From Agelaius tricolor (Eukaryota; Chordata; Aves; Passeriformes; Icteridae): DNA of 64,000 nucleotides. The first letter of the stretch is position 1. Each line of letters opens with the position of its first letter. Shown one piece after another: positions 42,601 through 53,239 of the stretch. The notes beneath the pieces were generated by a model. It did not search any database, was not told the origin of the DNA, and saw nothing but the letters and a program-made list of their open reading frames with translations. The stretch is taken from contig JALJCS010000038.1 of NCBI GenBank assembly GCA_023055355.1, positions 2,170,001-2,234,000 on the forward strand, given 5' to 3'. The translations under genes and the position numbers were made by a program.

Positions 42601-45600
42601 ATCCCTGCAGGCACAGCTGGCCTGATGCTCCTTTTGCTCATCACACCCCAAAGCCAGGCCCAGGGAAGTGGGGAAATACTCCAGGACAGCATTTATTGGC
42701 CCCTGCCTGGTGATGCCACCCTGAGAGCCACAAAAAGAGAGGCTGCAGTGGAGCAATAGTGTGATCTGGGCCAGGGGGCTGAAGCTGAGTGATGCTGAAG
42801 CTCGGGGTGGCCTAGGGGGCTGTTTGCCCATTCATCCTGTGGACAAACACAGATTTCAGTTTCCAGGGCTGCCAGTCTGGTACTATATCCACTAAAACCT
42901 CAGTGAGACCCCAGTATGGGGGTGCCCACCCTTATGGAAACATGGCACAGCAGCCTCTGAGTAAAACAATTATTACACAAACTCATTTGGAAGCTTCTCT
43001 CCAGCTTCCCTCTAACCATATCAAACAATAATAACAAAAAACCCCTCCCACCCTGCATCAGCCACCAACAATCAGCATCCCAGCCTGCTCCAGGCCTCAC
43101 CAAACCCCTCTGGAAGGGAGCCAGAAGGTAGCTCCCCATCCAAGAAATACCAACAGATGATGTTCATCTGGCAAATTGCAGGGGACATATCAGGTTGTGC
43201 CTGGGGGGGAGAACAGGCTGGGAGGAAAGGATCTTATTCCAAAGGCACCATAGGAAGTGAAAAGAAAATGGCTTTTAAGAGACATCTTTGCCTCTCCCTC
43301 CCAGCTGTAAAGAACAAGCACTGACCTATGAGGCATCTGGGCTGAGCAATTCAAGTTTTCAAGGATTCATTTAGCAACTGAAAATCTCCTAATTGTTCAG
43401 AAAACAAACACAGCCAGAATTACAAGGACTTTTTTATAAGGGCTTTTTTTTAATAAGAGTCAGCCCAGCCTCCTCAGAGGTTCAGCAACATCAGCTGCAT
43501 GAAAGTTTCAGTCTGTGTCATCTGCAGTGGTGTTTTAGGCCACTCCTGGCCAGCAGAACCAGGAGGGCCACCAGATTCACTCTGTGGCTCCTGCTGGACT
43601 GGAAGGATTGACACTCACTGCTGAATATGGAATGGACTGGAACTGAAAAGGTCAAAACAAAAGGTCTGCAAAGCTGCCCTGTCAATCCCCCACTTGAGAC
43701 AGTCTCTTTAAATTTTCCATCCCCCGTGGTTCGAATGCTGGTGAGAGCCCTTGGCTCGCAGGGCCAGGAGGCCTCACTCAGTGATGCTCACAGATGCTGA
43801 TCGATACCGTTGCTGCGGGATACAGGCAAAGTCTGCCCTGCTGCCATCCCCTGCGGGCTCAGCAAGGACCAGAGAGAGCCACAATCCCTGCAGCCTGCCC
43901 AGCAGCTTTCCAGGGAGCCTCCATTCCCTGTGGGACCGGACTCTCCACCCAGGAGCTCTGCCAAAACCAGCACAGCTCCCTCTGATGAGGTGACAAAGGT
44001 CCCAAACGTGTCCTGGGGACTGTCACTGGGGCTCAGCAAAACACTGATGGTCCCTGGGGGATCTTATTCAAATAATCTGCCTTCTCCTCTCAGTGTGCAG
44101 CTACAGCTCTGCCTGAGGATTGCAGCCCCACCAGGCCACCACAGTTGTCACAACAGTGACACATGTTTTCCTTTCCCCAGTCGTGCAGTGAACACCCTGT
44201 GCATCCCAAAGTTGCTCAGGAGGTCACAGTGCACCCCTCTGGGCTGCCCCTTTTCTCACCATCACTTGGAAATAGGAAAAAAACCAAAAATAAAAGGAGG
44301 AATTTCTCTGTTCAGGACTGGGAGGGAAACTCGAGGGAGCAGATGCTGGGGCTGTGCTCTGACCATTCCCCAGCACAGCCCAGGGCAGAGATGTGGGTGC
44401 AGGCAGCTCGAGGGGAGCCCTGGCTGGCAGCTGTGCCCGTGCCAGGCTCAGGTGAGCAGGGCTTTGCTCAGGGCCATGCAAAGCCTCCCTCAGCCCCATC
44501 CCTTTTCCCTCACAGCCACATCACCCAAGATGCTCCAAATCCCCCCCTGAGCTCCAGAGCCTCCTCCAGCTAGGGCACATTGTGCCAGGCAGGCTGTCCC
44601 CTGGCATGAGAGGGGCAGCACGCTGCATCACCCCCTCTTTTTCCCCTTTTTTTTCCCCCTCCCTGCCCCTGCTCTCCCTGCCAAAAGCACGGCCCCTGAG
44701 CCTCCCGAGGCTGGACTTCCTGCCAGGCATAACACGAACCAGATGATGCACTCCAAAGCATGTCAGCACGCCCACCCCCAGGAGAGAGCAGCGGGGAGGG
44801 GAGAGCAGGGAAAACAAGCTGGATGGAGCTTCCATGAACTCTCCCGGAGCTGACGAGCTCTGCCGCCACCAGGCCAGAGGTGAAGCGGAACAGCCTGAGC
44901 TCATCATCCCTTCCTGAGCAGGACTTTTCCATGGCAGGTTGTGGGGTTGGTTGTTCGGGAGAAGGAGCCGCTGCCCTCCCCGAAACACGGGCTGCCCTCA
45001 GCGGGTTATCTGCACAGCAGCCAGAGAGGCTTTAGTGGTGATTCCCCCCCTGCACCGCCCCTTTTCCAGCGGGAAGCATCCAGAGCAGCACATCTGCAGC
45101 TGGCTCCAAATCCCAGCAAAGCCAGACTGGCTGACCCTCGCTGCTCTTAACCCCTGCGCCGCCAGGGCTGCGGCTTCTGAAGAGCAAAATCTTCCTCCCG
45201 CCGAGCTCCTCCTGACACACCGTTTGCTCCCAACCAGGGACACTCCCATCACACCGATGACGATCATCCATTACGAGGATAAAAGATAAAAGGCCCAGCT
45301 CTGACTCAGATTATTTCGGGTGCCTCCACATGCAACTGCCATCAACAAAGCGCTCGGGGCCTCGCTGGGACCAGCCTGACTTTGAACCACCCGGGGTCGA
45401 ATCCAAACAAGCACAAATATTTTTGCATCCTCCAGGAAAGTCCTCCCAATGCCCGTAACCTTCCCAGAGGACACTTTTGTGGTTTGGACAAGCCTGAAGC
45501 CTTTACAAACAGCTCAGATCTGAGCAGACTCCTGCCTCCCGCAGCCAAAGTCTCAAATAAAATACGAAAAGCCCTAAGTTTTAACAATCTGCCCCTTTCC

Positions 45601-46340
45601 CTGGGTGCCTGGAGGGAGAGCATCTGGTTTCTCCCTACAGTCCCCAGGGGCACAGGGACTCACAGCAAAAAAACAAAAAAAAACCAAACAAAAAAAACCC
45701 CAACAAGCAGGGGCACCCATTTGTTCAATAAAATGAAACACCAAACCCCTAAAGCACCTAGAGGGCTCTACAAGAAGGCTGGTGAGACTTTTGCAAGGGC
45801 ATGGAGTGTTAGGATTTAAGCCGAAGAAGGGCAGATTTAGATGTTAGGAAGAAATTATTCTCTGAGAGGGTGGTGAGGCACTGGGCACAGGCTGCCCAGA
45901 GAAGCTGTGGCTGCCCCTGGAAGCGTTCCAGGCCAGGCTGGACGCAGCTTGGAGCAACCTGGGCTGGTGAAAGGCATCCCAGCCCATGGCGAGGCTGGAG
46001 AGAAAGACGATTTTACGGTCCCTCCGAAGCCAAACCGCTCAGCGATTCTGTGTAACAGAATTCTGCGAATCACCCTGCGGATGCCCACAAACTCCGGGCC
46101 AGCCCTACCCACGCTGCCAGCGAGGCGGAGCCCCCCAAACCCCCCAGACCCCGCACTCACCTCCAGCGGCGGCAGGTCGGGGTCGAGCTGCGTGAAGCTG
46201 TGCAGCACCACGGGGCTGCTCTCGCCGGCCACCTCCAGCCTGACGCCGCCCCAGAGGCTCCTGGCCCGCCGGCAGCCCTCGAACATCCTCTCGGGGCCGG
46301 CGGGGCCATGGTGCGGCGGGGCCCGGCGGCGGCTCACCAT
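24620..46340 (-). CDS. RALGDS: Ral guanine nucleotide dissociation stimulator, 18 coding exons, 811 aa
   Basis: Ras effector that exchanges GDP for GTP on RalA/RalB, coupling active Ras to vesicle traffic and cytoskeleton. Coding exons, 5' to 3': 46340-46161, 30775-30665, 30252-30059, 29699-29625, 29478-29285, 28930-28809, 28675-28460, 28332-28229, 27902-27818, 27156-27079, 26993-26907, 26625-26593, 26437-26316, 26183-26088, 25941-25740, 25438-25193, 25080-24966, 24795-24620. All are GT-AG and in frame. Residues ~62-210 form the RasGEF N (REM) module, ~280-560 the CDC25 catalytic domain ([30 protein letters not shown] near 461-470), then a Ser-rich linker. Residues 693-780 form the Ras-association domain ([20 protein letters not shown] to YDFVLKKR). 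The protein ends [13 protein letters not shown]. The start at 46340 (MVSRRR, then GPAG and RRARSLW) aligns with the human N-terminus (MVQRMW, GPAG, RRSRSVW). The long Pro/Ala linker of human RALGDS between REM and catalytic parts is absent. Intron 1 is 15.4 kb. Confidence 0.96.
31561..31590 (+). repeat. (CCT)n microsatellite
   Basis: About ten CCT/TCC triplets in RALGDS intron 1. Confidence 0.95.
32670..32708 (+). repeat. A/C-rich (AAC)n simple repeat
   Basis: A run of AAC and AAAC units followed by an A-run, in RALGDS intron 1. It may mark the tail of an old retroposon, but no body is recognisable. Confidence 0.8.
38480..39010. promoter_or_regulatory. CpG-enriched patch in RALGDS intron 1
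   Basis: CpGs are clearly denser than in the surrounding intron (GGGCGCGC, GCCGGC, CCGGCCG and similar). This is the best candidate within the intron for an alternative promoter of RALGDS. No first exon with a clean donor could be defined. Confidence 0.3.
41587..41631 (+). repeat. 9-bp tandem repeat, five units
   Basis: CTGGGATYA repeated five times in RALGDS intron 1. Confidence 0.9.
45808..46075 (+). mobile_element. CR1 LINE 3' fragment beside RALGDS exon 1
   Basis: Sense-oriented CR1 tail. It reads GATTTAGATGTTAGGAAGAA, GAGGGTGGTGAGGCACTGGG, GCTGCCCAGAGAAGCTGTGG, then the CCTGGGCTGGTGAAAGGCAT region and a GATTCTGTG-like end. It finishes only about 90 bases from the donor of RALGDS exon 1, within intron 1. 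Confidence 0.88.
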
Positions 46341-46660
46341 CGGCGGGGCCGCCGCATCCCCGGCTGCCCCGAACCCCGCCGCCGGCCCCGCCAGCCCCCC
46401 CGGCTGCCCGGGGAGCCGCAGCGGGGACGTGGGGGCGATGCTCGGGGGGAGAGGAGCGGAGAGGAGCGGGGCAGGCACCGCACGGGAGCGGGCTGATGTC
46501 ACGGCGGGGCAGGCACGGAGCCGGCTGGGCTGTGAAGCGCGGCTGGATTTCCTCCCTCCCGCAGCCTCCGCCCGCCCTCAGGGGCCGGCCCGGCTCGGCT
46601 CGGCCCCCTCAGGGAGGGGGAACGGGGATGGGGACACGGCGGGTGTGAAAGGCGGCGGGG
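46100..46660 (-). promoter_or_regulatory. CpG-island promoter of RALGDS
   Basis: GC-rich, CpG-dense sequence covers exon 1 and about 320 bases upstream of the start codon; no TATA box is visible. The start region then meets a GGA/GAT-rich purine run (46668-46728) and the NUMT, so the promoter is bounded on its distal side by mitochondrial-derived DNA. Confidence 0.7.
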
Positions 46661-46724
46661 CTGCACAAAGGGGAGGAGGGAGGGAGGAGGATGATGAGGA
46701 TTATGAGGATGATGGAGGAAAGGA

Positions 46725-47162
46725 GAGGTAAAACCAGCGAGAACTGCTAACTCTCGTATCTGAGTATAAAACCTCAGTCTCCTTACTTTCAAAGGACAAT
46801 AGTAATCCAATGGTTTTAGGAGCCCCTCATCCTGGTGCAAGTCCAAGTGAAAGTAATGGAACCCCTCTCTAGTCCTAAACACATTCATAATCTTAACCCT
46901 AGTAACCCTCTCCACCCCATCCTATTTCCACTCCTATCCAACAGCCTCCAGAACACCCCCAACACAATTACAAACACAGTCAAAACCTCCTTCTTAATCA
47001 GCCTAATCCCAGTAGCAATCTACATCCACTCCGGAACTGAAAGCCCCACCTCCTTCTGAGAATGAAAATTCATTATAAACTTCAAGATCCCCATCAGCCC
47101 AAAAATAGACTTCTACTCCCTCACCTTCTTCCCCATTGCACTGCTCGTATCATGATCTATCC
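46725..47162 (+). pseudogene. NUMT: mitochondrial tRNA-Ser(AGY), tRNA-Leu(CUN), ND5 start
   Basis: Nuclear copy of mitochondrial DNA. It holds the remnant of tRNA-Ser(AGY) (about 46725-46784), then tRNA-Leu(CUN) with matching acceptor ends ACTTTCA/TGAAAGT and a TAG anticodon (46785-46855). The first ~100 codons of ND5 start at the ATG at 46856. The ND5 part reads ITNTVKTSFLISLIPVAIYI, HSGTESPTSF, then EWKFIINFKIPISPKIDFYS. The TGA codons between SF and EWKF are Trp in the vertebrate mitochondrial code and stops in the nuclear code. Small indels disrupt the frame near codons 3-25. It is about 385 bases upstream of the RALGDS start codon. Confidence 0.95.
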
Positions 47163-47246
47163 CGGGGGGCTGCGGGATGGGGTGGCCGGGGCTCCAGCCT
47201 CAGCTGGGTGGGGGGAAAAAACACCGGGTTTGTTGTTTTTTTGTTG

Positions 47247-47269
47247 TTTTTTTTTTTTTTTTTTTTTTT
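47247..47269 (+). repeat. Poly-T tract
   Basis: About 23 consecutive T preceded by TTGTTTTTTTGTTG, about 90 bases past the NUMT. Confidence 0.9.
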
Positions 47270-47278
47270 ACCGTTGAT

Positions 47279-47400
47279 GGGAGAGAGCAAAGTCACACAG
47301 GTGACAACGGCTCTGGGAGTGGAACTTTGTGTAACCGGGTGGGAGCAAAGTCACAGAGGTGACAACGGCTCTGGGAGTGGAGCTTTGTGCCACGAGGGTG
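47279..47400 (+). repeat. ~60-bp direct duplication
   Basis: Two adjacent diverged copies of a unit containing AGCAAAGTCACA, GGTGACAACGGCTCTGGGAG and TGGARCTTTGTG. Each includes GTCACA/GTGAC inverted halves. Confidence 0.8.
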
Positions 47401-50400
47401 CTCGTGAAGCACTGGGGGTCACACACCGCCAGCCAAAGGAAAAGTGTGAACTGCCAGCCCGTGAATATCATCAGCACCACGTGCTTTCATGCCAGCGTTA
47501 TCCCGGCCCATGAGCTCAGCCCCCAGCCCCTCGCTGGGCTCGGTGACACGGTGACAGCGCTGCGGGGACAGCAGGCAGTGTCCCCTGCGGGACTGCGGTG
47601 ATGTGACCCGCGGTGAGTCAGTGCCGGCCCCCCAGCACAGGCAAAGGGGGCATTAGGGGCCAGGGCAGTGCTCTCGGCCCAGCAGGGACTCCAGGAAAGC
47701 AAAACGAGCCTGGGGGACAGCAGGGCTGCAGATCCCACTTTAGAGAACCCCTGCAACATAATTTTGTTTTCAGAAGCGGAGAGAAATGAGCAAAACTGTT
47801 TGTTATTCATCAGCCCCCTGTGCTGAGCACTGCGTGCTCCAGCCCTCCCCTGCTCTTCCCCTTCCCTCCTCACAAACTCAGAAACTGCATCCCAGGGTCC
47901 GGGCAGTGCTGCTGACACCACCAAAACCCGGGACTTTCATGCCTCAGCTCCCTCTGCAGCTGAAATAACACCGGCCTCCCAGGGCCTTCCAGCCCTGCAG
48001 CTTTATTTCCAGCGAGGATGGAGCCAAGGCTCACATGTCCAGCTCTGCCCAGGGCACCAGCAGCTCCTGCCCGGGCAGGAAGGGATTAACAAAGCTGCCA
48101 GGCTGTGATAGGCTTCCAACTGGAAAGTTTACCAGGCAGAAGGATGAGCCAGGACAACGTGGGCTATTGTCCTGCTCTATCTGGAGCCAAAGAGGTCAGA
48201 GGGGACTTCCTGGACATCCTGGGAAAGGGGACCCAGCCCAGCAGCAGGGCCTTGCACTGCCCTGGCAGCCCCACACCTTTGGGGGCAATAGACACGCTTT
48301 AAGCCTGCCCAGGCATGGAGATCCAGCCCTGATCCCTGCCCAGGGCACCCTGCAGTGCCAGGTGGGTCAGTGGAGCTCGCTCCAGCACAGGAGGATGTGA
48401 TGCTGCTCCCTGCAGAGGTGTCCCCAGCCCCACTGCCACGTCATGCAGGAACCACCTGGCACTGCAAGATGTGCTGTGAAACCCAGTGTTGTGCATCCCT
48501 TTGCTCAGGACATGCTGAAATCAGAGGCAGGGACCTGCTGAAATCAGAGGCAGGGACCTGCTTTCCAGCAGAAATCAGTGTTGCCTCTCTGGGCTGTGAA
48601 ATATTTCAGAGGGAAACTCTGCTTTGCTTCATGTTTGAGTCTTAGGGCAGAGAAGTCACAGCCCACCCCTGGAACTGCTTGGCAGGGCTCGAGTGCACAC
48701 AACAAACAACAGCAGCACTCATTTTCAGCTGGCAAAACCCTCCCAGAGCCTCCAGCTCCGTCTGACCTCTGCAGAAAGATGCAGCTCTGTCTGATGGGCC
48801 ATTTTCACCGTCCCTCGGTTGACCACTAAAGATGGCTTCAGGGGAAAAACACTTCTGATAATGGATAATAAATAATATAAGGCAGGAAAGCAACTGCAGG
48901 GGTTTAAAAATAGCCACTCAGTTTCCTCTCTCCTCTCCTGGGAGCCTTCTGGGTCTGAAAAGCAAAACACTCAAAGCAGGGTCAGGAGCCCAAGTTCAGG
49001 ATGTTTGCTCTGCCTAGCTAACCCCAAACACTCAGGGGCAAGGCTCTTGAAAATCATGAGATTCAAATAAAATAACTTTTCAAGGCTTCTCATTTGCCTC
49101 TAAGCACACAGGTGAAAGGGAGCAGGCAGCATCACACCCCCAGGTTTCCCTCTGGCACCCTTGAAGGTCGAGAAATTGTTGCAAAATGGGATTAATTGAC
49201 ATGCATGTGACTTCAGGGATTTAAGAAAAGGATCAGTGCTTGGGTGACTCATTAAAAAAAATATACTGTCAACTTGCACTTGGCAAACTCAGCCAGAAAC
49301 TTTTCACAACACACTGAGCTTTTCCATGTCACCTGTAAATGTCCCATCCACTGTGGCAGGCCCAGGAATTGGGTGCTGTGAGAAATCCACCAATTTTTGC
49401 CTTTCCATCCCTCTGAAATCAGCTCTTGGCTGGATAAATACAAACCCACACGCCCAACACTGGAGCAGCTCTGCTCCTCTGCTTCAGCCTCCAGCCTTTC
49501 CTGCAGGGTCAGTAACATGGAGAGGGTAACACAGGGAAACTTTTGGAAACTTTAAGCCAGTTTTCTGGTGTGGGAATCAATTTGGGTCAAGCTGTCCTAG
49601 TCAGGACCTGCAGATTCAGACCTCAGTTAATGACTGGGCTCACCCTGGACCCCGAGTTGCCTCTCCCCAGCCCGTGGTGTCTGAGCATTCCCTCAGCCAC
49701 ATCCTCCAGCCCTCCTTTGCTTTCCTCTCCCTGCTCTGCTGCTGACTGGGGTTTCCCAGCACATTTCCTACAGGGCAAACCCCACAGTGACCCAGTTCCT
49801 GTGCTCAGTGTTCCTGTGGGGGTTTTTCTGCCATCAAGTGAGGCTGCCCACCCCAAAGCGTGGCTCACAAACACTCCCACAGGAGCTGCTCCTGCCTGCC
49901 ATCAGCTGCCTGCAAACAACCCAGGGCTCCTGCCAGCACCCCCAGGGCACTGCCAGCCCCCCAACAAACCCACATTCCCTTTGAGCCTCAGTGGAAGCAC
50001 AGCAGCACCGATGCCAAGAGCTGCAAAGAGCTGATCTCAGCCCCGAGCAGAGGAGGCAGGAATCGCCCTCATCACCTCAAACTGAGCCCCTCTGGAGCAC
50101 CACACACCTCCAGCTCTCACTGTTGGACCAGAGAGGGACCCAGGACCCAAAGCAGCAGCCTCTGAGGGGAACTGGGCTGCTTTATGTGGGAGTTGCAACA
50201 TTATCCGGCCTCTGTCCCAGCTCTGGCACCAGCTCACAAGGCGAGTCTGTGTCAGGCTCTGACATGGAGCCCTCAGCACTTCCTTCTATTGTGCAGCTGG
50301 GGAAGCCCTTTTTCTTGCTGTTTTTAAGGCATTTTAGAGGAAAAGTGCTACCTAGTTACAAGAATTACTAACTGGAGGTTAGGCATTATGTGCTAGATCA

Positions 50401-51290
50401 AAACGTTTTGGGCATTCCAATTTTAATTGGAAAATACTTTTGTTTTCACTGCCCAGGCTCAGCTGGAAGTTATTTTATAAGAAATAATAATGATAATAAT
50501 CCAACAGTAAACAACCAGTACTATCTCTTCCACTTCAGGATGAGGGGAAAAACTTGAGCAAGAAGGGAAAACAATGTCACTGCTCTGTCCATACAATCTG
50601 TACTGAGATGTGAGATTGGGTCCCCCCAAATTTGGGGACTAACAGACCTCAGACCCTCACAGACCCAATTCTCACTCCCAGCATGATCAATACCCTGATT
50701 TAACCAGATTTTAGATGAGAGCCAGCCACCACTTGCCACAGCTTACAGCAGGCATGGATTTCAGGAGGTTCTCTGCTGAGTATTTCAGATCCAGGGCAGT
50801 TGGATCCCTCTGCCTCCAGGCTTTGGGTGTTTTTTGGAGCTGTTTTCGACAGGTCGGGCACTGTGAACTCTGTGCTGGCAGGGAGGAAGGCTGGCTCAGG
50901 CTCTGCTGCCCCTTGTGCCCTTCCCCAGCTGCAGCACCCCCTGCTCCCCTCGGCCAGCCGGGTTAATTCAGGAGCACAGCTCTCCTCCTCACCGAGCATT
51001 AACACAGCCAGGCAAGCCCCTAATTACTGTCAGTTCCTAGCAGAGGAAGCACAGCAAATCCCTGGGCAATCAGGATCTAAAAGTCTCCATCCAGCCATTC
51101 TGTGGTTCATTTCCTGCAGCCCCTGTGCACAGCTGGCCCATGGCAGCTCCTGCCGAGGCTCCTGAAGCTCAGCAATCATTCCACGAGCCTTGGAGGCTCA
51201 AGAGCTTGCAGGAATATTTCTCCTCCATCCTACTCCTTACATCACTCCCTTGGCTGTGGCAGAAGCACAGATTTTTTGAGGGGTTGGGTT
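47400..51290. other. Gene-free upstream region of RALGDS, part 1
   Basis: No exon with family similarity was seen on either strand. A 24-base direct duplication (CTGAAATCAGAGGCAGGGAC-type) occurs at about 48516-48560. Confidence 0.5.
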
Positions 51291-51297
51291 TTTTGGA

Positions 51298-51640
51298 TTC
51301 CAACAGGTTTGGGTTGAAAGGGACCTTAAAGATTGTCGTGTTCAACCCCTGCCATGGGCAGGGACACCTTCCTCTAGCCCAGGATGCTCCAAGCCTGGCC
51401 TGCAACACTGCCAGGGATCCAGGGGCAGCCACAGATTCCCTGGAAAACCTGTGCCAGGGCCTCACCACCCTGACAGGGCACATTTCTTCCTAATATCTAA
51501 TCTAAATCCACTCTCATTTTAAAGCCATTGCCCCTTGTCCTGTCACTCCAGACCCTTGTACAAAGTCCCTCTCCAGCTCTCTTGAAGCCACGTCATGCTC
51601 TGGGATGCTAAGATTGCCCCAGAACCTTCTCTTCTCCAGG
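51298..51640 (-). mobile_element. CR1 LINE 3' fragment
   Basis: On the + strand the reverse complement of a CR1 tail is evident: GTTTGGGTTGAAAGGGACCT, CCCTGCCATGGGCAGGGACA, CCTCACCACCCTGACAGGGC, TTCTTCCTAATATCTAATCT and GTCCCTCTCCAGCTCTCTTG. It is the best preserved of the three CR1 tails in the window and has no open reverse-transcriptase part. Confidence 0.93.
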
Positions 51641-52836
51641 CAATTTATCAAGTATTTGAGGAGCTTCCGTTAGGGCAGCAAGCAACAACACAAATATCTG
51701 TTTTCCAAACTTTCTGACCTCTGAAAGCTCATCAGAACAAGGCCAGCGTGTGAGGTGGGGGGAGATCAAGCCACTTTCTCAGAAAGAAGCAACCACAGCA
51801 CACTTCAAGCAGGCACCTGGACTCCTCCACAGCAAAGGAGAAAATACTCAGAAAAATAAGAGAAAAGATACAACCATTAATATCAAAAAGTGCCCCAAAA
51901 GCTGAAGGCAGCAGGGCCCAAGGTGTGAAAAGCACCAAGAGACCTCAGAGCCTTTTGCAGGGCAGTGCTGGCAGGGGGATGCAGGGACCAAAGCTCAGGA
52001 TCACAAGGCACTCAGGGAGTTTTGTTAGGGACATCCCCACACTGAATTTTGTTAGGGACATCCCCACCCCGGAGGAAGCTGCAGCTCCTGGGGGCAGCGT
52101 TGTCCCTTCTCCCACCTGGCTCTCCCTAGAGTGCAGAGTTCAGCAGGCTTTAAGCCCCTCTGCTAAGGACCATTATCTCTCGAGCTGTTTGTCTTTAAAA
52201 GCAGCTTTTATCTCCCTATCACCTTTCTGCCAGAATGTTTCAGTCAGCTCTTTTAATAAATACCACCTAAGGTGCCTGCAACCGAAAGGAAAACAGGAAA
52301 AACATTTCTCCCTGTTGCTTAGCAATCAGAGTGTGGCGGGTTCAAGGCTCCCAGGTGCTCCCTTATTGCAATTTCCATCCTTGCTTGCTTGGCTTCTCTG
52401 CAGAACAGCCAGGGAAAGGAAAACCACTGGTGGAAAAGAGGGGAAAGGTTATGGAGCCACAAAAAAAATTCCAGGGAAAGGTGGGAATAGGTGTAGCCCT
52501 TCAGGATAAGGGAAACTCAGTCCTGAAATCAAGCTGTTCCTTCTCATCTGCCAGAAAAATTGGATGAAATAGTGAGATTTCATTTCACATTGAAAACACA
52601 CATCCACCACCTGGGTGGATACAGAGCAGAGCAAAGCTCTGGCTCTGCTCACCTTTCAAAAACACATCCAAGGGCAGGCAGCACAGTTTTCCACCCACAA
52701 CAACCAGCCAGAATGACACGTTCAGCTGAGTCGTGTAAAAGGAGAATCCCAGAAACAAGAGGCTCTGGAAACTGATCCATGGAGAAATCCCAGTGGATAT
52801 CAGGGAAACTTTGCTTGGCAGAGCAGCTCTTCCTCT

Positions 52837-52868
52837 TCCTCCTCCTCCTCCTCCTCCTCCTCCTCCTC
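52837..52868 (+). repeat. (TCC)n microsatellite
   Basis: About ten TCC triplets after a TCCTCT-type lead-in. Confidence 0.95.
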
Positions 52869-52990
52869 AGCTCCTAGCTCCAGCCCTGCTGGGCTGTGCT
52901 GCTGCAGGGACAGGTACACCCACCTCACCTGTGCCTACAGATGGGGAACTGAGACTGGCTGTGCATCCAGGCAGGAGAGCAGGAGGGCAG

Positions 52991-53232
52991 CTTTATTCCA
53001 GTTTTATTCCAGCTATTTTCCAGCTTTATCCCAGCTTTATTCCAGTTTTATTCCAGTTTTATTCCAGCTATTTTCCAGCTTTATTCCAGCCTTATTCCAG
53101 CTTTATTCCAGCTTTATCCCAGCTTTATTCCAGCTTTTATTCCAGCCTTATTCCAGCTTTATTCCAGCCTTATTCCAGCTTTATCCCAGCTTTATCCCAG
53201 CTATTTTCCAGCTTTTATTCCAGCTTTATTCC
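52991..53232 (+). repeat. ~13-bp minisatellite (AGCTTTATTCC type)
   Basis: About 18 imperfect units of a CAGCTTTATTCC-like motif with TTTTATTCC, TTTATCCC and ATTTTCC variants. Each unit carries TTTATT or TTATCC. Translated frames are repetitive (FIPALFQ-like) and not a gene. Confidence 0.93.
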
Positions 53233-53239
53233 CACTGGC

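Larger units (their letters stand above)
30776..46160 (-). other. RALGDS intron 1 (15.4 kb)
   Basis: Most of the gene length. No second gene was recognised on either strand. It contains simple repeats, a CR1 tail close to exon 1 and a CpG-richer patch near 38.5-39.0 kb. Mammalian RALGDS uses alternative first exons within this interval; no avian counterpart could be identified with confidence. Confidence 0.7.

Noticed and set aside
46284..46286. Downstream ATG (MFEGC) as RALGDS start
   Set aside because: The upstream ATG at 46340 gives an N-terminus aligning with the human protein (GPAG motif); the further upstream in-frame ATG at 46502 adds sequence without family similarity.
46785..46855. 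Functional nuclear tRNA-Leu gene
   Set aside because: Mitochondrial-type tRNA within a NUMT, without nuclear A/B box spacing.
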